Shown here one piece after another: positions 49,828 to 62,700 of a stretch of DNA of 64,000 nucleotides. The notes under the pieces were generated by a model, which was given only the letters and a program-made list of their open reading frames with translations, had not been told where the DNA came from and searched no databases. The stretch spans positions 4,588,001 to 4,652,000 of the forward strand of contig NC_092406.1 in NCBI RefSeq assembly GCF_009017415.1. Direction: 5' to 3'. The stretch is from Aspergillus flavus. Taxonomy: Eukaryota; Ascomycota; Eurotiomycetes; Eurotiales; Aspergillaceae. Position 1 is the stretch's first letter; each line of letters begins with the position of its first letter. A program made the position numbers and the translations under genes.

Positions 49828-50449
49828 TTTCTCCTAGTAACGGCAAGCAATACTTATTTCTTCTAGTGTATGGCGAATGGCCCGCCCCAACGAATGGCTA
49901 TTGTTCTGTATCAAGAGGCTTGCGCAAGATCAATTGCTGATGGCGGAACTCAGTGAACCGAGGATATACTCGGAGTAAGTTTGGCTTACCAGGATTATCA
50001 GGGTGATGCGCAATGCACAGGGAGCTGGGGGCGATGGAATGTAGGATAGAGGGTCTATGAGCGAGGCAGAGGTATGGGATATCGCAAACCGCACAGCGGA
50101 AGAAACTATAGCTAGATAGCACTTATCATAACAGTCCTTACACTCTAGTGTTTGACAGGTGATAAGGGATTGCATCCAGTCATGGTTATTGCTGTATTTG
50201 TAGAGGCGTGAAATGCCTTCGAAGTACTCCCGTATGTCCTTGAGACCTGAAAAGGCTTGAGGTTCACGTGACTATACATCCGGCGTCGAATGCAACCTGG
50301 TGCTGATGGACCTTGCTCTTATATCTCCATATTCATTCCCATCGTCCCAATTCAAGTTATATTGTTGAGAAGAAAAGAAATCTTCAAAGGTACCTCTAGA
50401 TGACTCTCTTTCACTAATGAAACCTGAACTGACTATATTATATACAGAC
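49828..50449. promoter_or_regulatory. Divergent promoter region BUR1/NADH subunit gene
   Basis: About 620 bp between two divergent starts. A TCACGTGA palindrome lies at 50264-50271, and a 5' untranslated intron ending TATACAG just before the right-hand ATG is likely. Minus-strand open frames of about 75-80 codons at 49898-50175 look leader-like and have no recognised similarity. Confidence 0.45.
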
Positions 50450-50667
50450 ATGGCTGCGAATCACCCCATTCATATTCACCCTGCACGTCCTCTTTATCGC
50501 TTTACAGCCACGGCGTTGGGCGCTAGCATGTGGTTTTTTGTACGGGCCTAATCATAGATTTCCTTCAATGAATGATGCTAACTATAGTTGCTCACAACTA
50601 GCTAATGTACCGAGCCAAGAAGGATGGCCCTGCTTTATTGGGATGGAAGCATCCGTGGGAACACTAA
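50450..50667 (+). CDS. NADH dehydrogenase B12 (NDUFB3-type) subunit
   Basis: Very small accessory subunit of the membrane arm of mitochondrial complex I. Exons 50450-50539 and 50602-50667 join TTT to CTA in phase 0 and give 51 residues. The N-terminus is rich in His and Pro. A short hydrophobic helix (FTATALGASMWFFLMY) is followed by RAKKDGPALLGW and the end KHPWEH, which is the family signature. Upstream, a GGTACC-type donor and the TATACAG acceptor at 50441-50447 suggest an intron in the leader. It is too short for ordinary gene callers. It runs convergently with the P5B ATPase gene, about 300 bp away. Confidence 0.85.
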
Positions 50668-50968
50668 GTACTTAAAATCAAATACATCACAGAACAAGCT
50701 CGCGGGATTTACATTAGCCATCGTGAATCAATTAGCCGTTCTCATTTCGCGATATTCTCCAGTTAGATGGGAACGGCGCGTACAGACATTACTTCGCTAT
50801 CTTTCCTTAGTGTTGTAGGATTCCCGAAGTGGCAGTAGCCTAATTACGGCAGAGTAATCGACTTATGAAGATGTTGGGTTATGAGACGTAACGGATGCGG
50901 TGCATGCTTTTGAGAAGTAGAATTCCATCGCTCTACCACAATGGTGATGACTTGATTTTTTGGGTTAT

Positions 50969-53900
50969 TTACTCTTGCATTTCCTCCAGAAGCACCTTGT
51001 ATTGACGGCGCTTTTTGTGATGGCCTGGCCGTAAGAGTACGTAGGCTCGCCCTAGGGCCCGAGCAAGACCCGGGAAAAGTGCACGCTCCGCGATGCAAGA
51101 GAAAATGAAGCTGCTCACAGCAAGTGCAAGGAGCGAACCAGCGAAATTCCCTGATAGAAATGTCAACTGCATAATCTGCACTACCCATCTAGAGGGCCTG
51201 AAGAGCATATAACATGAGATGATTAAGTCTATTATAACCACAGAGATGAAGGCTCCTACTAACTGTTAGCGACAGCTTAAAATGGCAAGAAACGGTTACT
51301 AACTATTTGATCTCATAGGCTCCCGGAATGGAGGTCCCACGCTGAGAACAACACTTGCTAGCGTGTACTGAAAGCACGAGACCAGGAACAGGGTGGTGTT
51401 CTCAGAGTTCTCAATATTACTATTATCCAAATCGATCTCTGGGGGTTCGAACCTGTAGTTAGGGTTAGGATGTATTTCTCAACTTATACCGTTCGAAGTA
51501 ACTGCAAATGCTAACATACCATGGCTGTGACTGGACGGCTTTGTAGGCCACAAGTTGAACCAGTATACAAATCACGATTTGGCCGAGTAATGGCGTCAGC
51601 ACCTTTCGCGAGACAAGATCGGCAGTTGGGCGTTTCCGAGAGAGTACGGGGTAGGGACCTGTCCATCCCACTTTGAAAGATAGGTCAGCATGAAGATTAT
51701 TGTAATCACCATATATCGTTCTTCTAGTGTCCGAGTCGAGCTGTATCACTTACTAAAAATTGCGATTGGCAATATGAGGACCAAATCAATGAATAAAAAC
51801 TAGAATAAGTCAGTAATTGTTATACCAATATGCATTCTTCTGATGCGTACTTGAAAATCACCTAAGTTCGACGCTGACGTGTACAAAAAACTGACAGTGG
51901 AAAATTGAATAGCAGAGTAGAGACTCATATATTTGAAGCAACAAAAGCTTGTAACTAAAGCGGCTCTCCCTTCCCTATGAACTGGTTAACAGAAACGGCT
52001 GCTTCATTCGAGAGGGGCGAATATACCTAATCAAAGTTGGCACGCAGGATACATCAAATTGGCGACTTGTGAACGGAGCAGCCACAGATGCCTCGGCATC
52101 AGAAAGCGATATTCCAACGTCTGCAGCTTTCAACGCGCCACAATCATTGGCACCATCACCGCAAAAGCCACAGCAATAATCAAGTGACTGAAGTTTCTCC
52201 ACAAGTTCGTGTTTTTCATCAGGTGACATTCTTGCGAACACTTTGGTACGCACGAGCATCTGGATTCAAGTAAGCTGATGTTCATGTAAAGGAACCCAAC
52301 CGAGAGGGTTATGTTTGACAAACGAAAGATGTACATACTCGTTGAAGTATAGTCTCATCGCCAAAGTCCAAAACCCATCTAAATACTTCTCCGCTGACCG
52401 CAAGCGAGAAATTATGTATATTGAAGACATTTACAGGTATAGATAAGTCCAAATCCGATGAGGCTACGGAAGGCTATAACTTGTCAGTTCCATTTCGTAT
52501 AGAATAGAGGGAATATCGCACCATCAGTGTGTTTGGATCAAGCTTCAATGCTGGATTATCTACATTCTCCCAGCAAAGTGAAGCTACCAAATCATGAGGA
52601 CGACCTGCGAGGTGTTAGCCTAGGTGGGCAGAGCAAGCAGTACTAACTAACCTTCTACAATGTGCGGTATAAAGCATTGCTCACTTTTGCTGACCATGCC
52701 ACACTCACGGGCGACACTAATTGCAGTAAGGATATTGTCTCCTGTGCACATGACGGTCCGTATTCCTGCTTGGTTCAGTTCAGCAATAGTCTCGGTACTT
52801 GTCGGTTTCAGCTTGTTTTCAAATATAATGAAGCCTATGAATTCCAGATCACTTTCTGCATCTCCACGAGTCATTTTTTGCACTTTCATCCAGCTCAACT
52901 TCTGTTCGTATCTAGCGGCGCAAGCAATGACACGATAGCCTTTGTGGGTGTACTGGTTCAGTAGATCTTCAAAGTCTTGAGGCACTATTGTAGTTGGGAT
53001 AAATGTTAGCGTCATTCCTTGTGCTCGTATCCCATTGGATGTACTGACGACTATCTGGAAGACATATGGCTCTGACGCTTTCTGGTGCACCCTTGACGAA
53101 AATGCTAGCACCATTGTCACCAAATTGTCTTACAATAACGCTCGCGCGTCGAAGTTCAGAGACAAATTCAAAATTTCGTAAAATACCAAGTTCAAGTGGT
53201 GCCTTCATCGTTCTGGTATCAGTATTCACGGTTATATGCATTTCAAGTCGAAGTGTATGATCTGGTACAGAAAAAGTATACTTACAGTGAAATTGCCCCG
53301 GCGAAGATTCTCTGAAATGGCAGGTGGCTTTGCAATGGAAGGCATTATTGTTTCAAATTTGGAACCTGGCTGTTCAGGACCATGGCTGCCGCCTTCCTGG
53401 TAAGACCAGCCAGTAAATTGGAACATTTTCACGTCGAGAGGGTCACCTAGAAGCTCGCCGTCCACGACTCTCAACGAGTGGCACGTGGCCATGATGTAGG
53501 TCAAAACATCACGCTTCTTGCGGTCGTAAGAAGTGTCACATGTTGAAGCTGCGGGAGACCCTAGAGTCACGTCCGAGTATAAATCTGATAGCCTTATATG
53601 AGTTAGCTACAGCCGAAATACAATTGACCGAGTATGACAAACCCCATTTCTCGATTTACAGTCCGCACCCCAAGAACATCCAATCCATCTTCCGTTAAGG
53701 TCCCTGTTTTGTCAAAACAAATCACGTCTAATTTACCCCCCACGTTTACCCTACAGACCAGCTTAGCGCAGCTAGGGGCGTTCAGAAACATGATACTCAC
53801 CTTTGCGGACTAATGCAAAAAATCTTCTGGTTTTTCAACCGCGAAATCGCAAAGTTCGTACCAATTGTCAGCGTAGCAGGCAAAGCAGGTGGAACAATGA

Positions 53901-56072
53901 TTGTTATCAAATCGAGGGCTCTGACAATGATCAAATGCCATGAGAGCTAGGTAAAGTTAGCTTGTTCCGGAATGGTTTCTGGATGCTTACACCTAGTCGG
54001 ACAAAGTTGAAAAAGGAGGCCACAAATCCTAAAATAGCGACCATTGCCATAACCGATATATAACGGAATGAATCTCGATAGAACTTGAAGCCAGAAGGCT
54101 TTGGGAAAAGCATGGAGCGAACCAACGCGCCTTTTGTTGTCAGAAACCCCGTTCGGACGACAATTGCTAAAGCAATGGCATCGTCATCATCAACATTATG
54201 AGGGCGCCGTGCTCGAATGACCTTTGTACCACCGAAAAGAAAATGTTTTGCTATGTTTGGATGAACAGAGGGGGTGTTGAGATTGAGATACTTGAGTGCA
54301 TCGTCCGTTAATGGGGTTTTGGACACAGGAACGGATTCACCTGGTCCTGTCAGCGCTTCCAATTCAAACGTGCAGATAATATACGGACAGACCTGTGAGC
54401 ATGCTCTCATTTACGATGCAGTCACCTGACAATAAGATGCAGTCGCAAGGGACTTGGCTAAGTGATGGATCGGAGAATTCGAATACATCTCCCGGCACAA
54501 GTTCTCGAGAGGGAACAGACCTCCCTGTCGCGTAAGAAGTCAGTAACTGACCGACAAAATGTGAAGGCACCAACTCACAAAATCCATTCCTAAGCACACG
54601 TATGTCACACTCAAACAAGGAGATCTCCCTCAGGCGACTCATAGTCTGAATGGTGTTAAGAAATTACATATTGTCAAGGCAAGGGTAGTGACTTACAGAC
54701 TTGGTCTCAATTATTGTTGCACCAATGCTGAAAACGGAGATAATGAATATACAAATAGCATAGTAGTAATATTCATCCAAAGACCACAGAATGAGGCTCG
54801 CAAGTTGAAAGATATAAAATGGGTGAAAGGCCTTTACTGGTAAGAACTCCTCTTCGATATAGTGCGATGAGGGCTTCATCACTTACTTCATCTATGAGAA
54901 GCTGAAACAATGGTTTCTGCTGAATGTCAACAAGATTCTTGCCGAAAATCTGCTCTCGACTATCACGATCATCGGCATCTAGTCCGCTTCGCATCACTTT
55001 CGCATTTGTCCACAAAGGATCTTTCCAACCACTTATTAGGCAGAACTTATCTTCCAGAGGATGATAAAAGAACCGAAGGTATCTACAGTTAATATATCGT
55101 AAGAACGAAATGGTGGGGTCATTTTCTTCGTCAAAGGAATGACTGTCTGGGTCTGCAAATACGCTAGAAAGTGGACGCCCATAAGCTTGACTGCGAACCT
55201 GACATACGCTAAATTGATTCCATTGGTCCTGTAAAGTTTTAGGTATAGCGAGAACCGTCTGGAATGTTTAATTACTCACCTCAATGGCAACCCATTGACA
55301 AATGCGAAGTGGCGTGGGTTTCCCTGTCAATCGTACTCGCCATCTTGGAAACCATCGAAAAATAAGATAAGCGAAGCCAAGGGAGAGGACACATAACAGA
55401 GAGTATAGAACTAAGCCAGAGAATTTGGTTGAAAACCCGGCTATCACAAGCGTTAAATCCTCCGATTCAATATATACTTTCTGGTTGAGCCTGCTATCAA
55501 ATCGTCGGTCCTGTGCATACGAACTAACAGAAAGGTGCCGGCCGCGGAGGAGGGGGTCTTCAGCGGAACCTCTAGACCATGATGGTCGTTTTGACCTGAA
55601 TGACGATCTGAGAGATCCATTTGGCGGGCTAACATCACCTACGACCAAATTATCGGCTTCGCTTTCAGCGTCCACAGCATCTTCATCTGGCCACTCCACA
55701 AAGTCCTCTTCATCACGAAAGTACGTAAAACTGACCACCGAGTCCTTCCGGTTGCGACGATGAGAGAAAGAAACGACACTTGATGGAATACTCTCGGAGA
55801 TGGGTCCATCAAAAACCTACTCAACATTAGTTATGCGTGGCACATAAAAAGTATTTTCTGGAAAACAAACGCACCTCGTGGCGAGCCATCTCTACGTCTG
55901 AGACAACGCTATAACTACGAAGGTATCAGCAATGCCCAAACACCGTTCTTCAGCTTGGTTTTTGAGACCTGCTTCGCATAGAGTCACGCCGGTGGCTAAT
56001 CATAGACCGCGAGATCTCAGGCACCTGAGTCTCTGTCGGCGATAGCTTCGAGTCCGTCACTGTATCATACAT
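50969..56072 (-). CDS. YPK9: P5B-type ATPase (Ypk9/ATP13A2 family)
   Basis: P-type pump of the vacuolar or late endosomal membrane; family members export polyamines from the lumen and protect against metals. Twenty exons (56072-55969, 55914-55875, 55816-55280, 55228-54887, 54831-54697, 54645-54393, 54340-53991, 53946-53801, 53750-53643, 53592-53286, 53202-53049, 52984-52652, 52604-52522, 52473-52339, 52259-52027, 51974-51851, 51799-51754, 51670-51520, 51452-51304, 51258-50969) join without frame loss to 1339 residues. Seen are a Ser/acidic N-terminus, TGES at 470-473, the P5B signature PPALP at 606-610, the phosphorylated DKTGT at 649-653, KGAPE in the nucleotide domain and GDGAND at 1043-1048, with hydrophobic helices before and after. 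An upstream in-frame Met at 56141 would add 23 residues. Acceptors of exons 5, 11, 14 and 20 were chosen by frame. Confidence 0.92.
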
Positions 56073-56991
56073 CTTCACAGTCGGTTCCTTTAACGTCCTT
56101 CCAAGTAATGGGGGAAAGGAAGAAGAGAGAAAAGGAAACAAATGCAGGGCTTATGGTAACATGGATTAGTGAACGACAGATACAAGTGTAGCCCATGTGG
56201 TTCGAGGTCTAGTTCCATGAACTGTGTGGAACCGGTCCATAGAAGCCTTATGACTACACCAAGGGCGATCTAGTCAACTTATGGCGTTGTATTTCTATCA
56301 GCACGTGACTCAGTACAGCGTACTTATGGTTTTCCTTATCAGTTCCGATTTGATGGCTATGACACAGGATTGAAGAATCGATCTTCATAAAATGGAAATA
56401 CTCTGGGTCCTTATGGAGGCATGGTAACAATTTGAGCCGCATTAATCATTTATATCGGAGCGATTCAATACTAGAATGTCAATATGACTGAAATTGGGGG
56501 GCAATGACGAAGGTATCATGCGGAGCGACAGTGGTATCGATGGGTAGGTAATTGTTTCTGTAAGTAATGCTCAGTATCAATCTAGATTAGGGATACTAAA
56601 GTAAATCCAGCCAGCCTGCTTAATCTAGGTATCTTAAACATCGTGATACATTAATGCCGTATTCAATATCTGAGGGGACTTCCTACCTGGTATTGGTACA
56701 TAGGTGACGAGTCACGAGCCAATCTAACATAGTATCATTGTTTACAGCTGTTATTACAGTAAGGTATTGTTGGGAGGGTTTCAAAGGTTCTCAACCAGCA
56801 GAGGTCTCAGTCCCGCCAAGCCCCTCGGTCCAAGGGCGCTAAAGATCCCACCAAGCCAGTATTCCAGACTCCCAAAACTTAGGCGTATCAAATTCTTCCT
56901 CATCTCTTGACCTTCATCAGCGACAACCCCTCAACCAACCTCCACTATCTCCCTCGACCCATCTATAAGCCTATTGAACAACATTATCACA
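56073..56991. promoter_or_regulatory. Divergent promoter region YPK9/NAP1
   Basis: About 920 bp between divergent starts. A CACGTG core is at 56302-56307. The 120 bp before the NAP1 start are CT-rich (CCTCAACCAACCTCC, TATCTCCCTCGACCC), as usual for fungal leaders. No further gene is seen. Confidence 0.45.
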
Positions 56992-58491
56992 ATGTCTGAG
57001 CCTATTAGGAATAAGAAAGCAGATTTTCCGGTCGCCCCGTAAGTCTCTTTGCGTTGCTTAACCCCGTATATGCAAAGACGCATTTTCCTTGTTAGGCACG
57101 TCTTGCCTTCTAACGATATTTCACGAGAATAGGACGCCTCAAAACACCCCAGCTAATAATGCCCCTATTTCCTCCCATGCCCAGCAGCCTGGAGTCTCCA
57201 GCATCAAAGAAGGTATCACTCGAGCAATCTCCTTGCCAGCCACTTATCTCTAACATCGTCACCCTAGAATCCCTTGATCATGCCACAGCTGCTTCTTTAT
57301 TCGCGAGAAACCCTGGGCTCGTCTCCATGATTCAAGGAAAATTGGGATCACTTGTCGGTCGCTCTTCCGGATATATTGAGTCTCTGCCCGCACCTGTCCG
57401 CCGACGTGTCGCTGGACTGAAAGGTATCCAGAAGGAACACGCTAAGCTGGAAGCTCAATTTCAAGAAGAAGTGTTGGAGCTCGAAAAGAAGTACTTTGCA
57501 AAGTTTACTCCTCTGTATCAAAGGCGTGCCACGATTGTCAATGGGGCTGCGGAACCGACCGACGGTGAAGTTGATGCGGGCAAGGGTGAGGAAGAAGATG
57601 TGGATGTTAAGAGCGAAGATGAGTCTAAAAAGTCCGAGGACAAGGTGTCATCAACAGCCGGAATACCCGAGTTCTGGCTTTCTGCTATGAAAAATCAAAT
57701 TTCTCTGGCAGAGATGGTGACTGAACGAGATGAAGAGGCTCTCAGACATCTCACCGATATCCGAATGGAGTACCTTGATCGTCCGGGATTTCGCCTGATT
57801 TTTGAATTCTCTGAGAATTCATTCTTCACAAACAAGACTATCTCGAAAACGTACTATTACAAGGAAGAGAACGGCTACGGTGGTGATTTCATCTATGATC
57901 ATGCCGAGGGCACTAAGATTGATTGGAAAGACGACAAGGACCTCACTGTTCGTGTCGAAAGTAAAAAGCAAAGAAACAAGAGTGAGTTCAAGTTCAAGCA
58001 AAGTGAAGGTCATGAAGCTAATTTCTCGATTCTAAAGACACAAAGCAAACTCGCGTTGTCAAGATAACCGTACCCACGGAGTCTTTCTTTAATTTCTTTT
58101 CTCCCCCACAGCCCCCAACGGACGACGATGATACTGTCGCTACCGACATTGAAGAGCGGCTTGAGCTTGACTACCAGCTTGGAGAGGATATCAAGGAGAA
58201 GCTCATTCCTCGCGCAATCGATTGGTTTACTGGGGAGGCTCTTCAGTTTGAAGAACTGGGCGATGATATGGATCCTGATGAGTTTGACGACGAGGACGAG
58301 GACGAGGAAGAGGATGAAGATGATGACGACGACGACAGGAAGTCTGATGGGGACGTTGATGACGACTCTGATGAAGAGGTACCCATCCCCATCTCACCCA
58401 GAACTACCACGTATAGTGTATGAAAACTAACATTAAGCAGGACGGTACTTCGAAGCCCAAAAAGGAGGCCGCAGAATGCAAACAAAGCTGA
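56992..58491 (+). CDS. NAP1: Nucleosome assembly protein Nap1
   Basis: Histone H2A-H2B chaperone that shuttles between cytoplasm and nucleus. Exons 56992-57038, 57133-57212, 57268-57981, 58038-58378 and 58441-58491 give 410 residues, the family size. After a disordered N-terminus, the long dimer helix is visible ([14 protein letters not shown]), then [12 protein letters not shown], the core [17 protein letters not shown], and [13 protein letters not shown]. From about 355 a tail of almost only Asp and Glu binds histones (58265-58378). The last residues CKQS fit a CaaX-like prenylation box; animal and plant Nap1 proteins end in similar CKQQ or CKQQ-like words. A long false frame crosses the second intron, but only the spliced frame gives the family sequence. 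Confidence 0.95.
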
Positions 58492-59719
58492 ACAGTCAGC
58501 TAATCGTTGAAAGTGCAAATTCGAATGGTGCTATAATCCATATCTCCACCTGACTTCTGATGCCTGGTTTTTATTCTTTGTTTCTCTCAGATTGTTTCTT
58601 CTAATCATGCGTGGCTCCTGTTCCATTCAATAGCGGTCCGCTGTATGTATGGTCAAAGTATTATGTGTAACCATGCATACTTCACCATCAGATTGGTGGG
58701 CATGTAGTGGATGGTAAAGCTCGTTGGATGGAACCGTCAAGGCAGTGTCGGTCCCTAATCATTTTTTCTTCCTCATCGCCCTCCAAACTCCTTCACCGAC
58801 GACCTTTTTCTCCCTCTCCTACTTTTCTTTAATACTGTTTTCCGCCTTACCATATAAAATGCTGGCGGCGTGACGAGTTCGCTTCCGTTCAATTACTTAC
58901 AATTGTCCTAAAACGATCTGCCCTATGCTTCTGAAAATATAAATGATGGCAGCACATGGTAAAGAATATCAAATATAAGCATGTATCGTAAGTTTACTTA
59001 GTAGTTGCTTCCTATAACACGTCGGAGCTTCTTTTAAACCGATGGGTCTGATCTCACCGCTTATTCAGAATTCTGGTTTTTTCTATCTAGCTAAACTCCA
59101 CTCATGGGGGCCCTAGGTCAGCTAGCACCTAAGCGGCAGTCGACTTCACCTCTCGAGGTCATACTGTTGAGGCTAAGCGAATGATGAGTAGAAAACGAGT
59201 CTGAAATTCGAAGGGCGCAGTATGTCGTAAATTCTTCGTCTATAGGCCTCCAAACCTACATAGATATCTGAATGACCACAGAGCTATGGGCGTCATGATT
59301 AGTGATACATACTACTAACTAGTACCTGTTCAATGTACCCATACCTGATTCTTGGCGTTGACAGGTGTGGAGATTGTTTTCGACGAGTGGCGCGGCTCTC
59401 CAGCCTCAGGGGTCGCGGCTCGCTAACGGCCAGCTGTTAGCCAGTTCAATAACTCCCCTCTTCTCTTAAAACGATAGTCTCCATTTTCTTTCCATGATTT
59501 GAAGTTCAGGCCTGTCGGTGTTGTCATAAGGCGATTATATCCCGGCTTTCTGTTTCCCTTGATCCGTTTCCCCGTCCAAATATCAACCGAGTATCCAATT
59601 AATGATTCGCTGCTAGATGCCTACAGCAGTGCTCGCTCGGTGTCATATACATTCCGCATAGGTTCTGGTTCGGTCTCGTTTCAACTTAGGCTACAGATTC
59701 CCTGGCCAACTCAGTCTTG
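58492..59719. other. Intergenic region NAP1/myosin V
   Basis: About 1.2 kb between two genes on the same strand. It should hold the NAP1 3' region and the promoter and leader of the myosin gene. No RNA gene or protein similarity was recognised. A pyrimidine-rich stretch at 58750-58850 and another near 59455-59600 are the only compositional features. Confidence 0.4.
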
Positions 59720-62700
59720 ATGGCGCACAATTATGAGGTCGGAACGAGGGCCTGGCAGCCCGATCCGACTGAAGGATGGGTAGCATCCGAGGTCAAAGAG
59801 AAGCTTGTTGATGGTGACAAAGTGCAACTTGTGTTTATATTGGAAAATGGGGAGGTTCGTCTCATCTTTATAATCCATTTGATGTCCCTTGGGCCGCTCG
59901 ACTGACTAGGTTCAATAATTATAAAAGACAAAATCTTTGGAAACCACGCAAGCAGAGTTACAGGTGGATAACAATCCTAAGCTACCTCCGTTAATGAATC
60001 CAGCCATGCTGGAGGCCAGCGAAGACCTGACGAATCTATCTCACTTGAATGAGCCAGCTGGTTTGTTTCATACTCCCAGTACTCCCCCAGGAGTGAGGGG
60101 CTAACTACCCTGAAGTCTTGCAGGCTATCAAATTACGGTATGCGCAAAAGGAAATATATACTTATAGTGGCATTGTTTTAATCGCCACTAACCCTTTCGC
60201 TCGAGTGGATTCACTCTATGTTCCTCAGATGGTGCAAGTGTACGCCGGCAAACACCGTGCATCACAGGCGCCTCATCTATTCGCCATCGCTGAAGAGGCA
60301 TTTGCGTAAGATACGACTCACCTCTCTTGTTATATGCTGTTACTCACAAGCAAGCGTTGCAGTGACATGTTGCGAGATGCGAAAAACCAGACAATTGTGG
60401 TTTCTGGAGAGTCTGGTGCTGGAAAGACAGTTAGCGCCAAGTACATTATGCGATATTTCGCAACTCGCGAATCCTCAGATCAACCTGGGAAATACACCAC
60501 GAGTAGGGCAGATGCTATCAGTGAGACTGAGGAGCAAATCCTGGCTACAAATCCTGTTATGGAAGCCTTCGGAAACGCCAAAACAACGCGCAATGACAAC
60601 TCTTCACGGTTCGGAAAGTACATTGAGATAATGTTCGATGATAGGACCAATATCATCGGCGCAAAGATCAGGACGTACCTGTTAGAGAGATCCCGTTTAG
60701 TATTTCAACCTCTCAAAGAACGCAATTATCATATCTTTTATCAGCTTGTAGCTGGTGCAACAGACGCAGAAAAGCAGGAACTCGGTCTTGCGTCGGTTGA
60801 GGACTTCGACTATCTCAACCAAGGCGGCACGCCGACTATTGATGGCGTGGATGACAAGGCAGAATTCAATGCTACAAGGAAATCCCTGAGTACTATCGGT
60901 GTGTCAGAAGATACACAGGCGGAAATTTTTCGCATCCTTGCAGCTCTCCTGCATCTAGGCAATGTTAGAATTACCGCCACTCGAACCGATTCTTCCTTAC
61001 CTCCCTCTGAGCCCTCCCTTGTCAGGGCCTGCAGCATGCTGGGCATTGACGTCAACGAATTCGCGAAATGGATAGTCAAGAAGCAACTTATAACAAGAGG
61101 TGAGAAGATCACATCTAATTTGACACAACAACAGGCGACAGTTGTCCGTGATTCGGTAGCAAAGTTTATATATTCAAGTCTCTTTGATTGGCTCGTCGAA
61201 AAAATCAATCGCGGCCTAGCGTCCGGTGAAGTTCTTAACAAATTTAAATCTTTCATCGGTGTTCTGGATATATATGGGTTCGAGCACTTTGCCAAAAACT
61301 CGTTCGAGCAGTTTTGCATCAACTACGCTAATGAGAAGTTGCAGCAAGAGTTCAATCAGCACGTATTCAAACTGGAACAAGAAGAATATGTTCGAGAGCA
61401 AATTGACTGGACGTTCATTGATTTCTCAGACAACCAACCATGCATTGACCTTATTGAGGCAAAATTGGGTATCTTATCCCTTTTGGATGAGGAGTCTCGG
61501 CTGCCGATGGGTTCTGATGAACAATTTGTGACAAAACTGCATCATAACTTTGCAGCCGATAAGCAAAAATTCTACAAAAAGCCCCGGTTCGGAAAGTCGG
61601 CGTTCACCATATGTCATTATGCTGTGGACGTAACTTATGAATCCGATGGTTTTATAGAGAAGAACAGGGATACTGTCCCGGATGAGCACATGGAGGTTCT
61701 CCGCAACTCCTCGAATCAATTCGTGAAAGATATATTAGATACCGCCGCCGCCGTCCGCGAAAAAGACTCTGCATCCATCTCATCTAAGCCAGTCGCTGCG
61801 CCTGGTCGTAAAATTGGCGTGGCCGTCAACCGCAAGCCTACACTTGGAGGTATCTTCAAATCATCGCTGATTGAGCTTATGAACACCATAAATTCTACGG
61901 ATGTGCACTATATACGCTGTATCAAGCCCAACGAAGCGAAAGAAGCTTGGAAGTTTGAAGGTCCCATGGTCCTTAGCCAATTGAGAGCTTGTGGTGTACT
62001 CGAAACGGTCCGTATCAGCACTGCTGGATATCCTACTCGCTGGACTTATGAAGAGTTTGCGATACGCTACTATATGCTTTGCCATTCATCGCAGTGGACG
62101 TCTGAAATCCGAGAAATGTGCCATGCAATCCTGCAAAAAGCTCTGGTAGATGGCAGCAGCCAAAAGCAAGATAAATATCAACTAGGTTTGACGAAGATAT
62201 TTTTCAGGGCAGGCATGCTCGCTTTCCTGGAAAACCTTCGTACGTCTAGGTTGAACGAATGTGCAATCATGATACAAAAGAATCTGCGGTGCAAGTACTA
62301 TCGACGTCGTTATCTCGAGGCGCGTGCTTCCATTCTTACAACTCAAGCTTTAATCAGAGGGTTCTTAGCAAGGCAGCATGCGGCCGAGGTGCGCAAGGTC
62401 AAAGCTGCAACTTCCATCCAACGGGTGTGGCGGGGACACAAGGAAAGGAAAAAGTATAACATCATCCGTGCAAACTTCATCTTGTTTCAATCGGTTGCGA
62501 AGGGCTTCCTCTGCCGGCAAAATATAATGGATACGATACATGGAAACGCTGCGAAAGTTATACAACGTGCCTTCCGCTCCTGGCGACAATTACGAGCTTG
62601 GCGGCAGTATCGCCGAAAAGTTGTCATTGTGCAGAACCTTTGGAGAGGTAAGCAAGCGAGGATACAATACAAAAAGCTCCGCGAAGATGCAAGGGACCTA

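Noticed and set aside
49898..50175. Minus-strand frames of about 75-80 codons between BUR1 and the NADH subunit gene
   Set aside because: They have a few Cys and His but no recognisable domain, lie in a divergent promoter and could be the BUR1 leader; not enough to call a gene.
51430..51465. B-box-like GGTTCGAAC next to the P5B ATPase gene
   Set aside because: It lies in an exon border of the ATPase, and no A box or tRNA fold surrounds it.
58243..58518. Ser-rich minus-strand frame opposite NAP1
   Set aside because: It is the mirror of the Asp/Glu-coding GAC/GAG/GAT repeats in the Nap1 tail.
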